Positions 1 through 5,508 are shown, counted from the stretch's first letter. The stretch is 7,806 nucleotides of DNA from an uncultured Acidimicrobiaceae bacterium (GCA_903934195.1 CAIZMV010000116.1:1-7806); one strand, 5' to 3'. The notes: generated by a model not told the origin, from the letters alone. Numbers and translations are program-made.

Positions 1-257
1 GTGCCACCATCTGCTTGCTTAACAGAATCCTGCTCAACCACACCCTGTACACGCATACGACGTTCACCTTCGCAACCGCTACGCACACCAATTTCATCAA
101 CATTGCAGTAATAGTCAATTGCGCTAGTGAGAAATTGAGTAACAATGACTCCCCCGCCTAACAAAGCACCCACAACAATCACAATTGGCAACCAACGACG
201 TTTGCGTGCAGGCGGATGAGCACCTGGTTCTGTGGATGTGCGTGGTGTTAGGTCCAC
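1..257 (-). CDS. ccmE: Cytochrome c-type biogenesis protein CcmE (heme chaperone), N-terminal part
   Basis: CcmE binds heme covalently outside the cytoplasmic membrane and hands it to apocytochrome c. The window holds the first 85 full codons; the rest, including the heme-binding His/Tyr region, lies beyond the left edge. A basic cytoplasmic N-terminus (residues 18-21 KRRW) precedes one membrane anchor (about 23-44), followed by the start of the OB-fold domain: IDYY (47-50) and RRMRVQGVV (66-74) match the IDLFY and RLRVGGMV parts of E. coli CcmE. The GTG start is chosen because GAGGA lies 6 bases upstream, within ccmD, and because the frame overlaps the ccmD stop by 10 bp, implying coupled translation. 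Odd: two cysteines, Cys51 and Cys62, flank the first strand region and are absent from E. coli CcmE. Family assignment is from remembered alignment plus operon position. Confidence 0.87.
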   Translation of the reverse strand, partial: MDLTPRTSTEPGAHPPARKRRWLPIVIVVGALLGGGVIVTQFLTSAIDYYCNVDEIGVRSGCEGERRMRVQGVVEQDSVKQADGG

Positions 258-382
258 GGCATTTCCTCACGGGTTGCATGCTTTGCTAACTCACGTCCAC
301 GACGAATCACCCAGAGTGCGTACACGCCAACAGCAACCGCGGTGATTGCCCAACTTCCAAAAATGAACGAGGCATGTTCCAT
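248..382 (-). CDS. ccmD: CcmD-like small membrane protein of the cytochrome c maturation complex
   Basis: A 44-residue protein with one transmembrane helix (about residues 8-26, with Trp11, Tyr21 and Trp24) followed by a positive stretch RRGRE (27-31), which places the C-terminal tail in the cytoplasm. CcmD proteins are tiny, poorly conserved single-span proteins that stabilise the CcmABC-CcmE complex and help release holo-CcmE from CcmC. Identification rests on size, topology and its place exactly between ccmC and ccmE, more than on sequence. It starts 5 bp after the ccmC stop, with AGGAG (393-397) 10 bases upstream, and its end overlaps the ccmE start by 10 bp. This overlap and the embedded ccmE ribosome site make independent loss of ccmD unlikely. 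Confidence 0.82.
   Translation of the reverse strand: MEHASFIFGSWAITAVAVGVYALWVIRRGRELAKHATREEMPWT
264..268 (-). promoter_or_regulatory. Shine-Dalgarno site of ccmE
   Basis: GAGGA on the minus strand, inside the last codons of ccmD and 6 bases before the GTG at 257. It decides the GTG start, since no ATG in the ccmE frame lies near the overlap. Confidence 0.75.
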
Positions 383-387
383 GATTT

Positions 388-1134
388 TTACGCTCCTGCT
401 TCATTTCGACGAGCGGTTATGGCTACATCAAGGCCGCGATCTGAAAAAGCATCTTCTAACATCATCCCGCGTTGACGATGCAGTACCAGCCAAACAAACA
501 ACAGTGTGAAGGCAACTAAACCAAGGAACAGTGAGAACAACATCAACCCATCTAGTTCAACTTTTGCGTTGGGATTAGCAACCGACGCTTCCTGATGCAG
601 AGAACGCCACAAGGTGACGCTGAAATGCACCAGTGGAATTTCCAAGATTGCTAAGAGCGCAAGAACTGACGAACGACGTGCGCGCTGACGATGCGTGCCG
701 CCTAATTGACGAACGGCCAAATAACCGACATAGGTAATGAACAAAAACGCGGTGCTGGTAAGGCGTGCATCCCACACCCAGTACGTGCCCCACGTAAGAC
801 GACCCCACATACTGCCCGTTATCAAAGACACCGCAACGAACAGAACACCAATTTCACCTGATGCACCAGCGACGCGATCCCATGCAAGCGATCTGTTCTT
901 CCCAGACAAATACACACCAGAACACAATGCAGTGAGACCGAACGCTATGTATGCCGTCCATATTGAAGGAACATGGATGTACATAATGCGAACAGTGCTT
1001 CCCTGAACAACATCTTCAGCAGAAAACCACAGCCCACACAGTGCAAGCGTTGCAAGCAAGAAAATGACAAGGACTCCGAGCCGCCGCGTTGCAGAAGTTC
1101 CGGTGCCTGACTGTCCGGCCATGTTCACATCCAC
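388..1134 (-). CDS. ccmC: Heme exporter / heme-handling membrane protein CcmC
   Basis: CcmC presents heme on the outer side of the membrane and attaches it to CcmE. The 248-residue protein has six predicted membrane helices (about 21-38, 51-75, 94-111, 125-143, 156-175, 198-219). The tryptophan-rich WWD-type signature of the heme-handling family is at 115-127 (WGTYWVWDARLTS). The two expected external heme-ligand histidines are visible as His54 in HVPSIW and His180 in RSLHQEAS. Length is normal for the family. The start is uncertain: a GTG at 1134 gives 248 residues, and an ATG four codons later (1122) gives 244. Both follow only weak purine-rich sequence (GAAGTGG upstream of the ATG). The gene lies 44 bp after ccmB, the loosest junction in the operon, and that gap carries a tetraloop hairpin. 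Confidence 0.94.
   Translation of the reverse strand: MDVNMAGQSGTGTSATRRLGVLVIFLLATLALCGLWFSAEDVVQGSTVRIMYIHVPSIWTAYIAFGLTALCSGVYLSGKNRSLAWDRVAGASGEIGVLFVAVSLITGSMWGRLTWGTYWVWDARLTSTAFLFITYVGYLAVRQLGGTHRQRARRSSVLALLAILEIPLVHFSVTLWRSLHQEASVANPNAKVELDGLMLFSLFLGLVAFTLLFVWLVLHRQRGMMLEDAFSDRGLDVAITARRNEAGA
393..397 (-). promoter_or_regulatory. Shine-Dalgarno site of ccmD
   Basis: AGGAG on the minus strand within the final codons of ccmC, 10 bases before the ATG at 382. It supports ccmD as a real short gene. Confidence 0.6.
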
Positions 1135-1147
1135 TTCATTAAGTCTG

Positions 1148-1163
1148 ACCGCCCGAAGGCGAT
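1148..1163 (-). other. Intercistronic C(UUCG)G tetraloop hairpin between ccmB and ccmC
   Basis: On the minus strand the sequence ATCGCC-TTCG-GGCGGT folds into a six-pair stem (A-U, one U-G wobble, then four G-C pairs) closed by a cUUCGg tetraloop, one of the most stable RNA tetraloops known. It lies after the ccmB stop and ends 13 bases before the first possible ccmC start. No T-run follows, so it is not a standard intrinsic terminator. It may protect an mRNA end, mark a processing site or modulate ccmC translation. The role is inferred. Confidence 0.5.
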
Positions 1164-1178
1164 GGGGGAAATCGGGAC

Positions 1179-1877
1179 CTATTCGTCGACCAGAGGACCA
1201 AAGGCAACGGTTCCGGCAGCGCTAAACAGAACCGCAAAGACCAAAAGAAGACCAATCCATGGCCACCCTTCGGACACTGTGGTGCCACCGCTACCAAAGG
1301 CCGCCTCGGTCGCCCGTGTGGCGCCGATTAGGACAGGTGCTACTGCCGGCAGCAAGAGAAGCGGAAGGAGTGTCTCCCGACCCCGTGCGCCTGCAGCAAG
1401 ACCTCCGTACAGAGTACCCACGCTTCCAAGCCCAATGGTGGCCACCACAAGGGTGACTATTGCCTCACAAAATCCGGCCAACGTCATCTCCACCCCGTAC
1501 AACACAACAGCTGTGGCCACGAGCATGAGCTCCAAAACAAACAACTGCACCATCAAGGCAATCGCTTTACCCACAAAAATGGCGCCCATGTCAACACCGG
1601 CAACACGCAGTGCATCAAGCGCACCATCAGCAGATTCAACTGTGAATGATCGTTGCACAACAACAAGCATGCTGAACAAGGTTGCTAACCAAACAAGACC
1701 AGGAGCAACACGCAAAAGTATTCCGTCGTTATCAAGTGCAAATGCAAACAGCACCATCACAATCGCAGCAAATGGTGCCACTTGGTTCACCAAGATGCGA
1801 CTATTCCATTCAATAGTGAGGTCTTTGCGTGCAACTGCAACTGCAATGCGGCGCTTGTTGATTCCTGCACCACTCAT
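1179..1877 (-). CDS. ccmB: Heme ABC exporter membrane subunit CcmB
   Basis: CcmB is the membrane partner of the ATPase CcmA in the CcmABCD complex that frees holo-CcmE from CcmC. The 232-residue protein has about six hydrophobic segments (32-48, 58-76, 101-128, 138-162, 169-186, 207-227). Family features seen: an amphipathic N-terminal ARKDLTIEWNSR (16-27), the first long loop QRSFTVESADGALDAL (75-90), GSVGTLYGGL (151-160) and the helix LLPLLLLPAVAPVLIG (170-185). Length is typical. Its ATG overlaps the ccmA stop by 4 bp, and the strong ribosome site GGAGGT lies inside ccmA, so translation is coupled to ccmA, as expected for subunits of one transporter. Confidence 0.94.
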   Translation of the reverse strand: MSGAGINKRRIAVAVARKDLTIEWNSRILVNQVAPFAAIVMVLFAFALDNDGILLRVAPGLVWLATLFSMLVVVQRSFTVESADGALDALRVAGVDMGAIFVGKAIALMVQLFVLELMLVATAVVLYGVEMTLAGFCEAIVTLVVATIGLGSVGTLYGGLAAGARGRETLLPLLLLPAVAPVLIGATRATEAAFGSGGTTVSEGWPWIGLLLVFAVLFSAAGTVAFGPLVDE

Positions 1878-2509
1878 GCTGCCCCACCTCCGTCAATAGT
1901 GACAGTGCGAGTTGCTAACCCAAGTGCGCGATCACGCTCGTGACTTGCAAGCACAACTGTTGCTCCAGAAGCAACAGCGGAACGCAACAATGCGTCTAAT
2001 TCATCACGTCCAGCGGCGTCTAACCCAGCGTGCGGTTCGTCAAGCAACCAAATTTCTGCGCGCCGCACAATCAAGCTTGCCAATGCGCATCGACGTCGTT
2101 GCCCTGCAGACAGTTGCGATGCTTTTACTTCAGCAAGACGGCCATCGATTCGCATTGTTGCCATCGCAGTGGACACTTCTGATGAAGTTGCAGCAACTGT
2201 TGATGCCCAAAATTGCAAGTTCTGCATCACAGTCAGGTCGAGATACAAACCATTCGCATGACCAAGTAATCCGACTCGGGAGCGAATGGCTTCTCTGTTT
2301 GTCGCAAGATCTATTCCAAGAACATGCCCTGTTCCGCGTTCTATTGGTAGCAGCCCAGCACACACTCGCAAGAGCGAGGTTTTGCCGGCACCATTCGGAC
2401 CCTGCAACAACACGATTTCTCCGCGCTGCACTGTCAAATCAACGCCAGCCAGCGCAGGAAATTGACCAAGGACAGCAACAACACCTGAGAGCTCGATAAC
2501 GGTGTCCAT
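1874..2509 (-). CDS. ccmA: Heme ABC exporter ATP-binding subunit CcmA
   Basis: A 211-residue ABC ATPase that works with CcmB and powers release of heme-loaded CcmE. Motifs in order: Walker A GPNGAGKT (37-44); a Q-loop region LGHANGLYLDLTV (82-94) where His84 stands at the usual Gln position, which also occurs in E. coli CcmA (LGHQPG); ABC signature LSAGQ (133-137); Walker B IWLLDEP (153-159) with catalytic Glu158; D-loop AGLD (161-164); switch His190. All catalytic residues are present, and the short length with no extra domain fits CcmA. It is the first gene of the ccm operon. The ATG has no clear Shine-Dalgarno site, and a possible -10 box lies 9 bases upstream, so the mRNA leader is probably very short. 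The 4-bp overlap with ccmB supports the assignment beyond a generic ABC ATPase. Confidence 0.94.
   Translation of the reverse strand: MDTVIELSGVVAVLGQFPALAGVDLTVQRGEIVLLQGPNGAGKTSLLRVCAGLLPIERGTGHVLGIDLATNREAIRSRVGLLGHANGLYLDLTVMQNLQFWASTVAATSSEVSTAMATMRIDGRLAEVKASQLSAGQRRRCALASLIVRRAEIWLLDEPHAGLDAAGRDELDALLRSAVASGATVVLASHERDRALGLATRTVTIDGGGAA
1886..1891 (-). promoter_or_regulatory. Shine-Dalgarno site of ccmB
   Basis: GGAGGT on the minus strand, 8 bases before the ccmB ATG (1877) and within the ccmA coding region. It is the strongest ribosome site in the ccm operon. Confidence 0.8.
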
Positions 2510-2518
2510 GCCGTAGCC

Positions 2519-2548
2519 ACGCTAGTGACCTGTTGCCGCCACTACCAA
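2519..2548 (-). promoter_or_regulatory. Possible ccmA operon promoter
   Basis: Minus-strand TTGGTA (2543-2548), an 18-bp spacer and TAGCGT (2519-2524), 9 bases before the ccmA ATG. The -35 box lies inside the spacer of the proposed sortase promoter on the other strand, so the two divergent promoters would overlap and compete. The -10 match is modest. Confidence 0.35.
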
Positions 2549-2560
2549 CGCCACTACAGT
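2533..2560 (+). promoter_or_regulatory. Probable sortase promoter, leaderless
   Basis: TTGCCG (2533-2538), a 16-bp spacer and TACAGT (2555-2560), 7 bases before the ATG at 2568. With initiation about 7 bases after the -10 box, the transcript would begin at the ATG itself. This agrees with the lack of any Shine-Dalgarno sequence before the gene. Confidence 0.5.
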
Positions 2561-2567
2561 CGCCCAC

Positions 2568-3428
2568 ATGGCAAAGGACACGAACACATCACCTGGGCGC
2601 ATCTCTCGCCTTCTTGATGCAGTGGGTCGCACCATGATTGTTGCTGGTCTTTTGCTCTTGTCCTTTGTGGCCTACCAATTATGGGGAACCGGAATCGCAG
2701 AAAATCGCGCCCAAGATGACATGGCGACACAATTCGTAAAACCTCAGCCAGTTCAGCCCCAATTCGGCGGCCTGGTTGGGCGAATCAGTATTCCGTCCAT
2801 CGGAGTCTCTAAGTATGTGGTGGCAGGCGTGCGACTCAAAGATTTAGAGCGAGGTCCCGGGCTCTTTCCTGGCTCACCACTTCCAGGGCAAAAAGGCAAC
2901 GTCGCCATTGCAGGACATCGCACCACATTCGGTGCCCCCTTTAGCCGCATTGACGAGATTCAGGACAGCGACAAAATCATTCTTGAATCGCGGGATGGCA
3001 CTTTCACATACCGAGTCAACGGCGAACCAAAAATCGTTTCAGCAACAGACGTTGCAGTTGCGAAAACCACAAATCCCGATGTTGCAATCATCACTTTGGT
3101 GTCGTGCTATCCGAAATGGACATCAACGCAACGAATCATTGTGGTAGCCACTCTTGATCCAGCCGAAGCCCCTTTGCCCCCAACTCCGTTCGCAGTAAAC
3201 GAAGCCGCTACGCAACAACCAATTGCTGGTTGGTTTCATGACCCGACTGCCTGGCCCACCGTTCTCTTCTTTGGAATTGCCTTAATCGTGATCCGCATAG
3301 TCGCCGGCTTCATGACGCGTCGGGGTCGCCGCAGAATCTTTGTTTACCCCATCGCGTTCGGCATCTTCATCCCCACTCTTTTCTTATTCTTTGGCGGACT
3401 GGCCCGACTATTACCTGCAAATCTGTAA
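2568..3428 (+). CDS. Sortase, class E-like, with two extra C-terminal membrane helices
   Basis: A membrane-bound transpeptidase that would cut a C-terminal sorting signal of exported proteins and join them to the cell wall or to each other. An N-terminal anchor (about 23-40) is followed by a linker and the sortase beta-barrel (about 68-198). The catalytic triad is visible: His117 in AIAGHRTTFG, Cys180 in TLVSCYPKW and Arg189 in STQRIIV. The TLxxCxP...QRxIV arrangement is that of class E enzymes of Actinobacteria. After a proline-rich stretch (198-210), two further hydrophobic segments (about 229-248 and 257-279) flank a basic loop RRGRRR (251-256). No LPxTG/LAxTG-type substrate is encoded in this window, so the target is unknown. 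It is transcribed divergently from ccmA. Apparent leaderless start; no other good start nearby. Confidence 0.9.
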   Translation: MAKDTNTSPGRISRLLDAVGRTMIVAGLLLLSFVAYQLWGTGIAENRAQDDMATQFVKPQPVQPQFGGLVGRISIPSIGVSKYVVAGVRLKDLERGPGLFPGSPLPGQKGNVAIAGHRTTFGAPFSRIDEIQDSDKIILESRDGTFTYRVNGEPKIVSATDVAVAKTTNPDVAIITLVSCYPKWTSTQRIIVVATLDPAEAPLPPTPFAVNEAATQQPIAGWFHDPTAWPTVLFFGIALIVIRIVAGFMTRRGRRRIFVYPIAFGIFIPTLFLFFGGLARLLPANL

Positions 3429-3456
3429 CCGCAGGGGCATGGAGACCTATATCCCC

Positions 3457-3462
3457 TACCAT
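3457..3462 (+). promoter_or_regulatory. Probable -10 box of the two-helix membrane protein gene, leaderless
   Basis: TACCAT ends 7 bases before the ATG at 3470, the spacing expected if transcription starts at the start codon. No ribosome site precedes this ATG. No convincing -35 box is seen. Confidence 0.4.
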
Positions 3463-3469
3463 CATTGGT

Positions 3470-3739
3470 ATGTCTAATACCGAACCAAGCAACGATCCTG
3501 TTCGTTCACGTCGGCAAATAATCTCGCGTATCAACAATGCCGCCAATCGACTTGGCTATTTGTTGTGGGCCATTGCAATGGCGTGTTTTGTTACTGCATT
3601 CATTGTCGGTTTCAAGGGACCCCTTGTCAACGTGGTGACTGCCTGCATCATCGCTGGTTCCATTTTGCTCGCCCCATCAATCATCATCGGTTATGCGGTG
3701 AAGGCCGCAGAACGTGATGATCTTGAACACGGTCGATAG
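3470..3739 (+). CDS. Small two-helix membrane protein of unknown function
   Basis: I do not recognise a family. The 89-residue protein has a polar, basic N-terminus (VRSRRQIISR, 11-20), two transmembrane helices (about 29-48 and 53-76) joined by the short loop GFKGPL, and a charged tail rich in acidic residues (KAAERDDLEHGR). The positive N-terminal flank suggests both ends are cytoplasmic. There is no signal peptide and no catalytic motif. Coding is supported by the hydrophobic pattern, codon use like that of its neighbours, and a -10 box placed for a leaderless start. It ends 9 bp before the TetR-family gene, so the two are probably co-transcribed; a link in function is possible but not shown. 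Confidence 0.78.
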   Translation: MSNTEPSNDPVRSRRQIISRINNAANRLGYLLWAIAMACFVTAFIVGFKGPLVNVVTACIIAGSILLAPSIIIGYAVKAAERDDLEHGR

Positions 3740-3748
3740 AACACACTT

Positions 3749-4336
3749 ATGACTTCTGTATCAATTGATCGTCGCAGACAAATTCTTGATACTGCACTCA
3801 CTTCATTTTCCAATGCTGGTTATCACAACACATCAATGAATGACATTGCAGAAGCATTGTCAATGACTAAACCAGTTGTGTACCAGTACTTCGATTCAAA
3901 ACGTGCGCTGTACTTAGAGCTATTGCGATTCGTGGGAGATGATCTTGTCAACACTGTCACTGCATCTGTTGCCGGTTCAAGTGATCCACACGACCAAGCC
4001 GAGCAAGGAATGATTGCTTACTTCACATGGGTTGCAAACAACAAAGAAGCATTCGCTCTTTTGTTTGAAAGTTCGGCCCGAGTTGATGCTGAATTTACGG
4101 ACATAGTCAGCGAATTCGAAGACGCTGCAGCGCGAGCGATTGCCCCATTCATTAACGCCAACATCTCTGCAGAAGACCAAGTCACCTTTGCAATCGGATT
4201 AGTAGGAATGGCAGAGACTGTCAGCCGACAAGTTCTTCGACATGGTCGCGACTTTGACCCTGAGGCACTTGGTCGTGCAGTTGCTGCACTCGCCTGGGGT
4301 GGACTTCGTTTGATAGGGCAACCAAACATTCACTAA
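3749..4336 (+). CDS. TetR/AcrR-family transcriptional repressor
   Basis: A 195-residue one-component regulator. Residues 8-55 form the TetR DNA-binding domain: helix 1 begins at RRRQILDTALTSF (8-20), the helix-turn-helix is SMNDIAEALSMTKPVVYQYF (29-48), and the family's KRALY follows at 51-55. The rest (about 60-190) is the variable all-helical ligand and dimer domain, whose ligand cannot be read from sequence; VVNTVT-like and FALLFESSARVDAEF segments resemble those of actinobacterial TetR regulators. Length is normal. It starts 9 bp after the two-helix membrane protein gene with no Shine-Dalgarno site, so it is either read through from that gene or uses a weak -10 (GATAGA, 3735-3740) overlapping the preceding stop. 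I see no clear palindromic operator next to it. Confidence 0.93.
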   Translation: MTSVSIDRRRQILDTALTSFSNAGYHNTSMNDIAEALSMTKPVVYQYFDSKRALYLELLRFVGDDLVNTVTASVAGSSDPHDQAEQGMIAYFTWVANNKEAFALLFESSARVDAEFTDIVSEFEDAAARAIAPFINANISAEDQVTFAIGLVGMAETVSRQVLRHGRDFDPEALGRAVAALAWGGLRLIGQPNIH

Positions 4337-4371
4337 ATGCCACCAAGAAGGCACACCTCTCTCGGCGTGGG

Positions 4372-4377
4372 TACAAT
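4372..4377 (+). promoter_or_regulatory. Probable -10 box of the DtxR-family gene, leaderless
   Basis: TACAAT, near consensus, ends 6 bases before the ATG at 4384. No Shine-Dalgarno site is present. This indicates a transcript starting at or next to the start codon and a promoter separate from the TetR gene 47 bp upstream. No clear -35 box and no obvious IdeR-type palindrome overlaps it. Confidence 0.5.
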
Positions 4378-4383
4378 TACGGC

Positions 4384-5046
4384 ATGGCAGTCCCCGGTGA
4401 ACATCATCCAGCATTCGAAGAATATTGCGAAACCATTTTTGAGTTGCGTGAAGACGATCTCGACGTCATCCAAGCACGCATAGCTGACCGGTTACGAGTA
4501 TCTCGACCATCAGTCTCTGAAATGATCAAACGCATGTCCGATGAATCACTCATCGAAGTTGCTGGCGGAAAAATCACATTGACTGTTACTGGTGAAGAAC
4601 TTGCAGTTCGAGTTGTACGTCGTCATCGCATTGCTGAACGATTCATCACAGACATTCTTGGCTTGTCGTGGTCACTTGCACATCGCGAAGCTGGCCGTTG
4701 GGAACATGTCATGTCGCATGAAGTTGAAACTGCCATGAGTCGTTTGCTCGGTGAACCGACCACCTGCCCACACGGAAATCCAATTCCTGGCAGCGGGTAC
4801 CAACCCCCAGCAGCCAAGAAACTGTCCGAGCTTTCATCGGGTCAAGAATTCACCGTTTCACGCATCCCAGAGGAACTTGAGTTCACTCCCGGAATGTTGG
4901 AGTTCCTCGAGACATCACATTTGGTTCCAGGATCACACGGAACAGTGCAAGTTGGCGCAGAAGCCGGCGACATGACTGTCTTGATTGATGGCACTTCTGT
5001 CACGGTGGATTCTTTTGCCACCGTGCGCATACTTGTCACGATTTAA
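4384..5046 (+). CDS. DtxR/IdeR/MntR-family metal-dependent transcriptional regulator with altered metal ligands
   Basis: A 220-residue repressor with the full DtxR layout: winged helix (about 10-75; recognition region VSRPSVSEMIKRM, 39-51), dimer and metal domain (about 76-136) and a C-terminal SH3-like domain (about 145-220). VRRHRIAERF (78-87) and HREAGRWEHVMS (100-111) align closely with DtxR. Ancillary-site ligands His81, Glu85 and His100 and primary-site Glu107 and His108 are kept. Two primary ligands differ: DtxR Met10 aligns with Glu13, and DtxR Cys102 aligns with Gly104. Glu13 and Glu16 sit where manganese-type MntR has Asp8 and Glu11. A Cys-Pro-His segment (128-130) just before GNPIPG could supply a ligand. 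The metal is therefore uncertain (Fe, Mn or other). Own -10 box; probably co-transcribed with the downstream lipoprotein gene (24 bp). Confidence 0.92.
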   Translation: MAVPGEHHPAFEEYCETIFELREDDLDVIQARIADRLRVSRPSVSEMIKRMSDESLIEVAGGKITLTVTGEELAVRVVRRHRIAERFITDILGLSWSLAHREAGRWEHVMSHEVETAMSRLLGEPTTCPHGNPIPGSGYQPPAAKKLSELSSGQEFTVSRIPEELEFTPGMLEFLETSHLVPGSHGTVQVGAEAGDMTVLIDGTSVTVDSFATVRILVTI

Positions 5047-5059
5047 TCCCCTCACCACC

Positions 5060-5063
5060 GGAG
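5060..5063 (+). promoter_or_regulatory. Shine-Dalgarno site of the lipoprotein gene
   Basis: GGAG, 7 bases before the ATG at 5071. Its presence, unlike at the leaderless genes upstream, suits an internal operon gene. Confidence 0.6.
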
Positions 5064-5070
5064 CGTCTCG

Positions 5071-5499
5071 ATGACGAATACCAAACGCTTGCTGAGCATT
5101 GCTCTATGCGCCATTGCTCTCACTTCATGTGCAACTGAAATTACTGGTAGCACCGAGTCAACTGTGGTTCCTGTTACCACAACAACAATTCCTGTTGCTC
5201 CGACTGGTTCCATCATCTCCTTGCTTCAACAATTGATCCCTGTTGCAGATGGTCTTGGTCAAGCCGTTGTTGACGGCGAATCAAAGCTGGCTAAAGAAAA
5301 AGTTGCTCAGGCCGACGCAATCTTGCTTGCGATAGAGCCATTAATTCTGGAATCAGAAATCGATATTCTCGAAAGTGTGCAACGCGTTGTACGTCTTATG
5401 CAAACTGCAGTTGAAAGAAAACGCCCTGCAGATGCAGACAAAGCACTTCGCTTTATTCCGCTCATCATTGACGCGACTACTCCACTGTTAAATCTGTAG
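5071..5499 (+). CDS. Small Thr-rich lipoprotein with helical domain, function unknown
   Basis: A 142-residue exported protein I cannot assign to a family. The N-terminus is a lipoprotein signal peptide: basic residues Lys5 and Arg6, a hydrophobic stretch (7-16) and the lipobox LTSC (17-20), so Cys20 would be lipidated and the protein held on the outer membrane face. A Thr/Ser/Val/Pro linker (about 28-46) follows, then a helical region (48-142). This region contains two weakly similar stretches (64-92 and 111-140) that share Q..V.., an A/D-x-K core and a Leu/Ile-Pro end, which suggests a duplicated helical unit. There are no cysteines or histidines after Cys20. It lies 24 bp after the DtxR-like gene with its own GGAG, so it probably shares that transcript and may be linked to metal handling (inference only). 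Confidence 0.82.
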   Translation: MTNTKRLLSIALCAIALTSCATEITGSTESTVVPVTTTTIPVAPTGSIISLLQQLIPVADGLGQAVVDGESKLAKEKVAQADAILLAIEPLILESEIDILESVQRVVRLMQTAVERKRPADADKALRFIPLIIDATTPLLNL

Positions 5500-5508
5500 C
5501 AACTACAG
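5494..5508. repeat. Perfect inverted repeat spanning both convergent stop codons
   Basis: CTGTAG-CAA-CTACAG: 6-bp arms, 3-bp loop. The left arm holds the last Leu codon and TAG stop of the lipoprotein gene, the right arm the same CTG TAG of helD on the other strand. No T-run follows on either strand, so it is at best a weak bidirectional terminator. It may simply result from both genes ending in Leu-TAG. Confidence 0.5.

Noticed and set aside
1162..1899. Open frame of 245 codons on the plus strand, antisense to ccmB
   Set aside because: The Thr/Ala/Ser/Pro-rich product has no recognisable domain. The opposite strand has clear CcmB with coupled start and ribosome site.
1912..2499. Open frame of 195 codons on the plus strand, antisense to ccmA
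   Set aside because: The Gln/Leu/Arg-rich low-complexity product mirrors codon use of ccmA, whose ABC ATPase motifs are all intact on the minus strand.
3433..3457. AGGGG-N15-CCCCT inverted repeat after the sortase gene
   Set aside because: Five-bp arms, long loop and no T-run: too weak for a terminator, and it merges with the -10 box of the next gene.
4337..4383. Possible terminator or IdeR-type operator between the TetR and DtxR-like genes
   Set aside because: Only a 4-bp pair (TGCC/GGCA) and no palindrome resembling an iron box.
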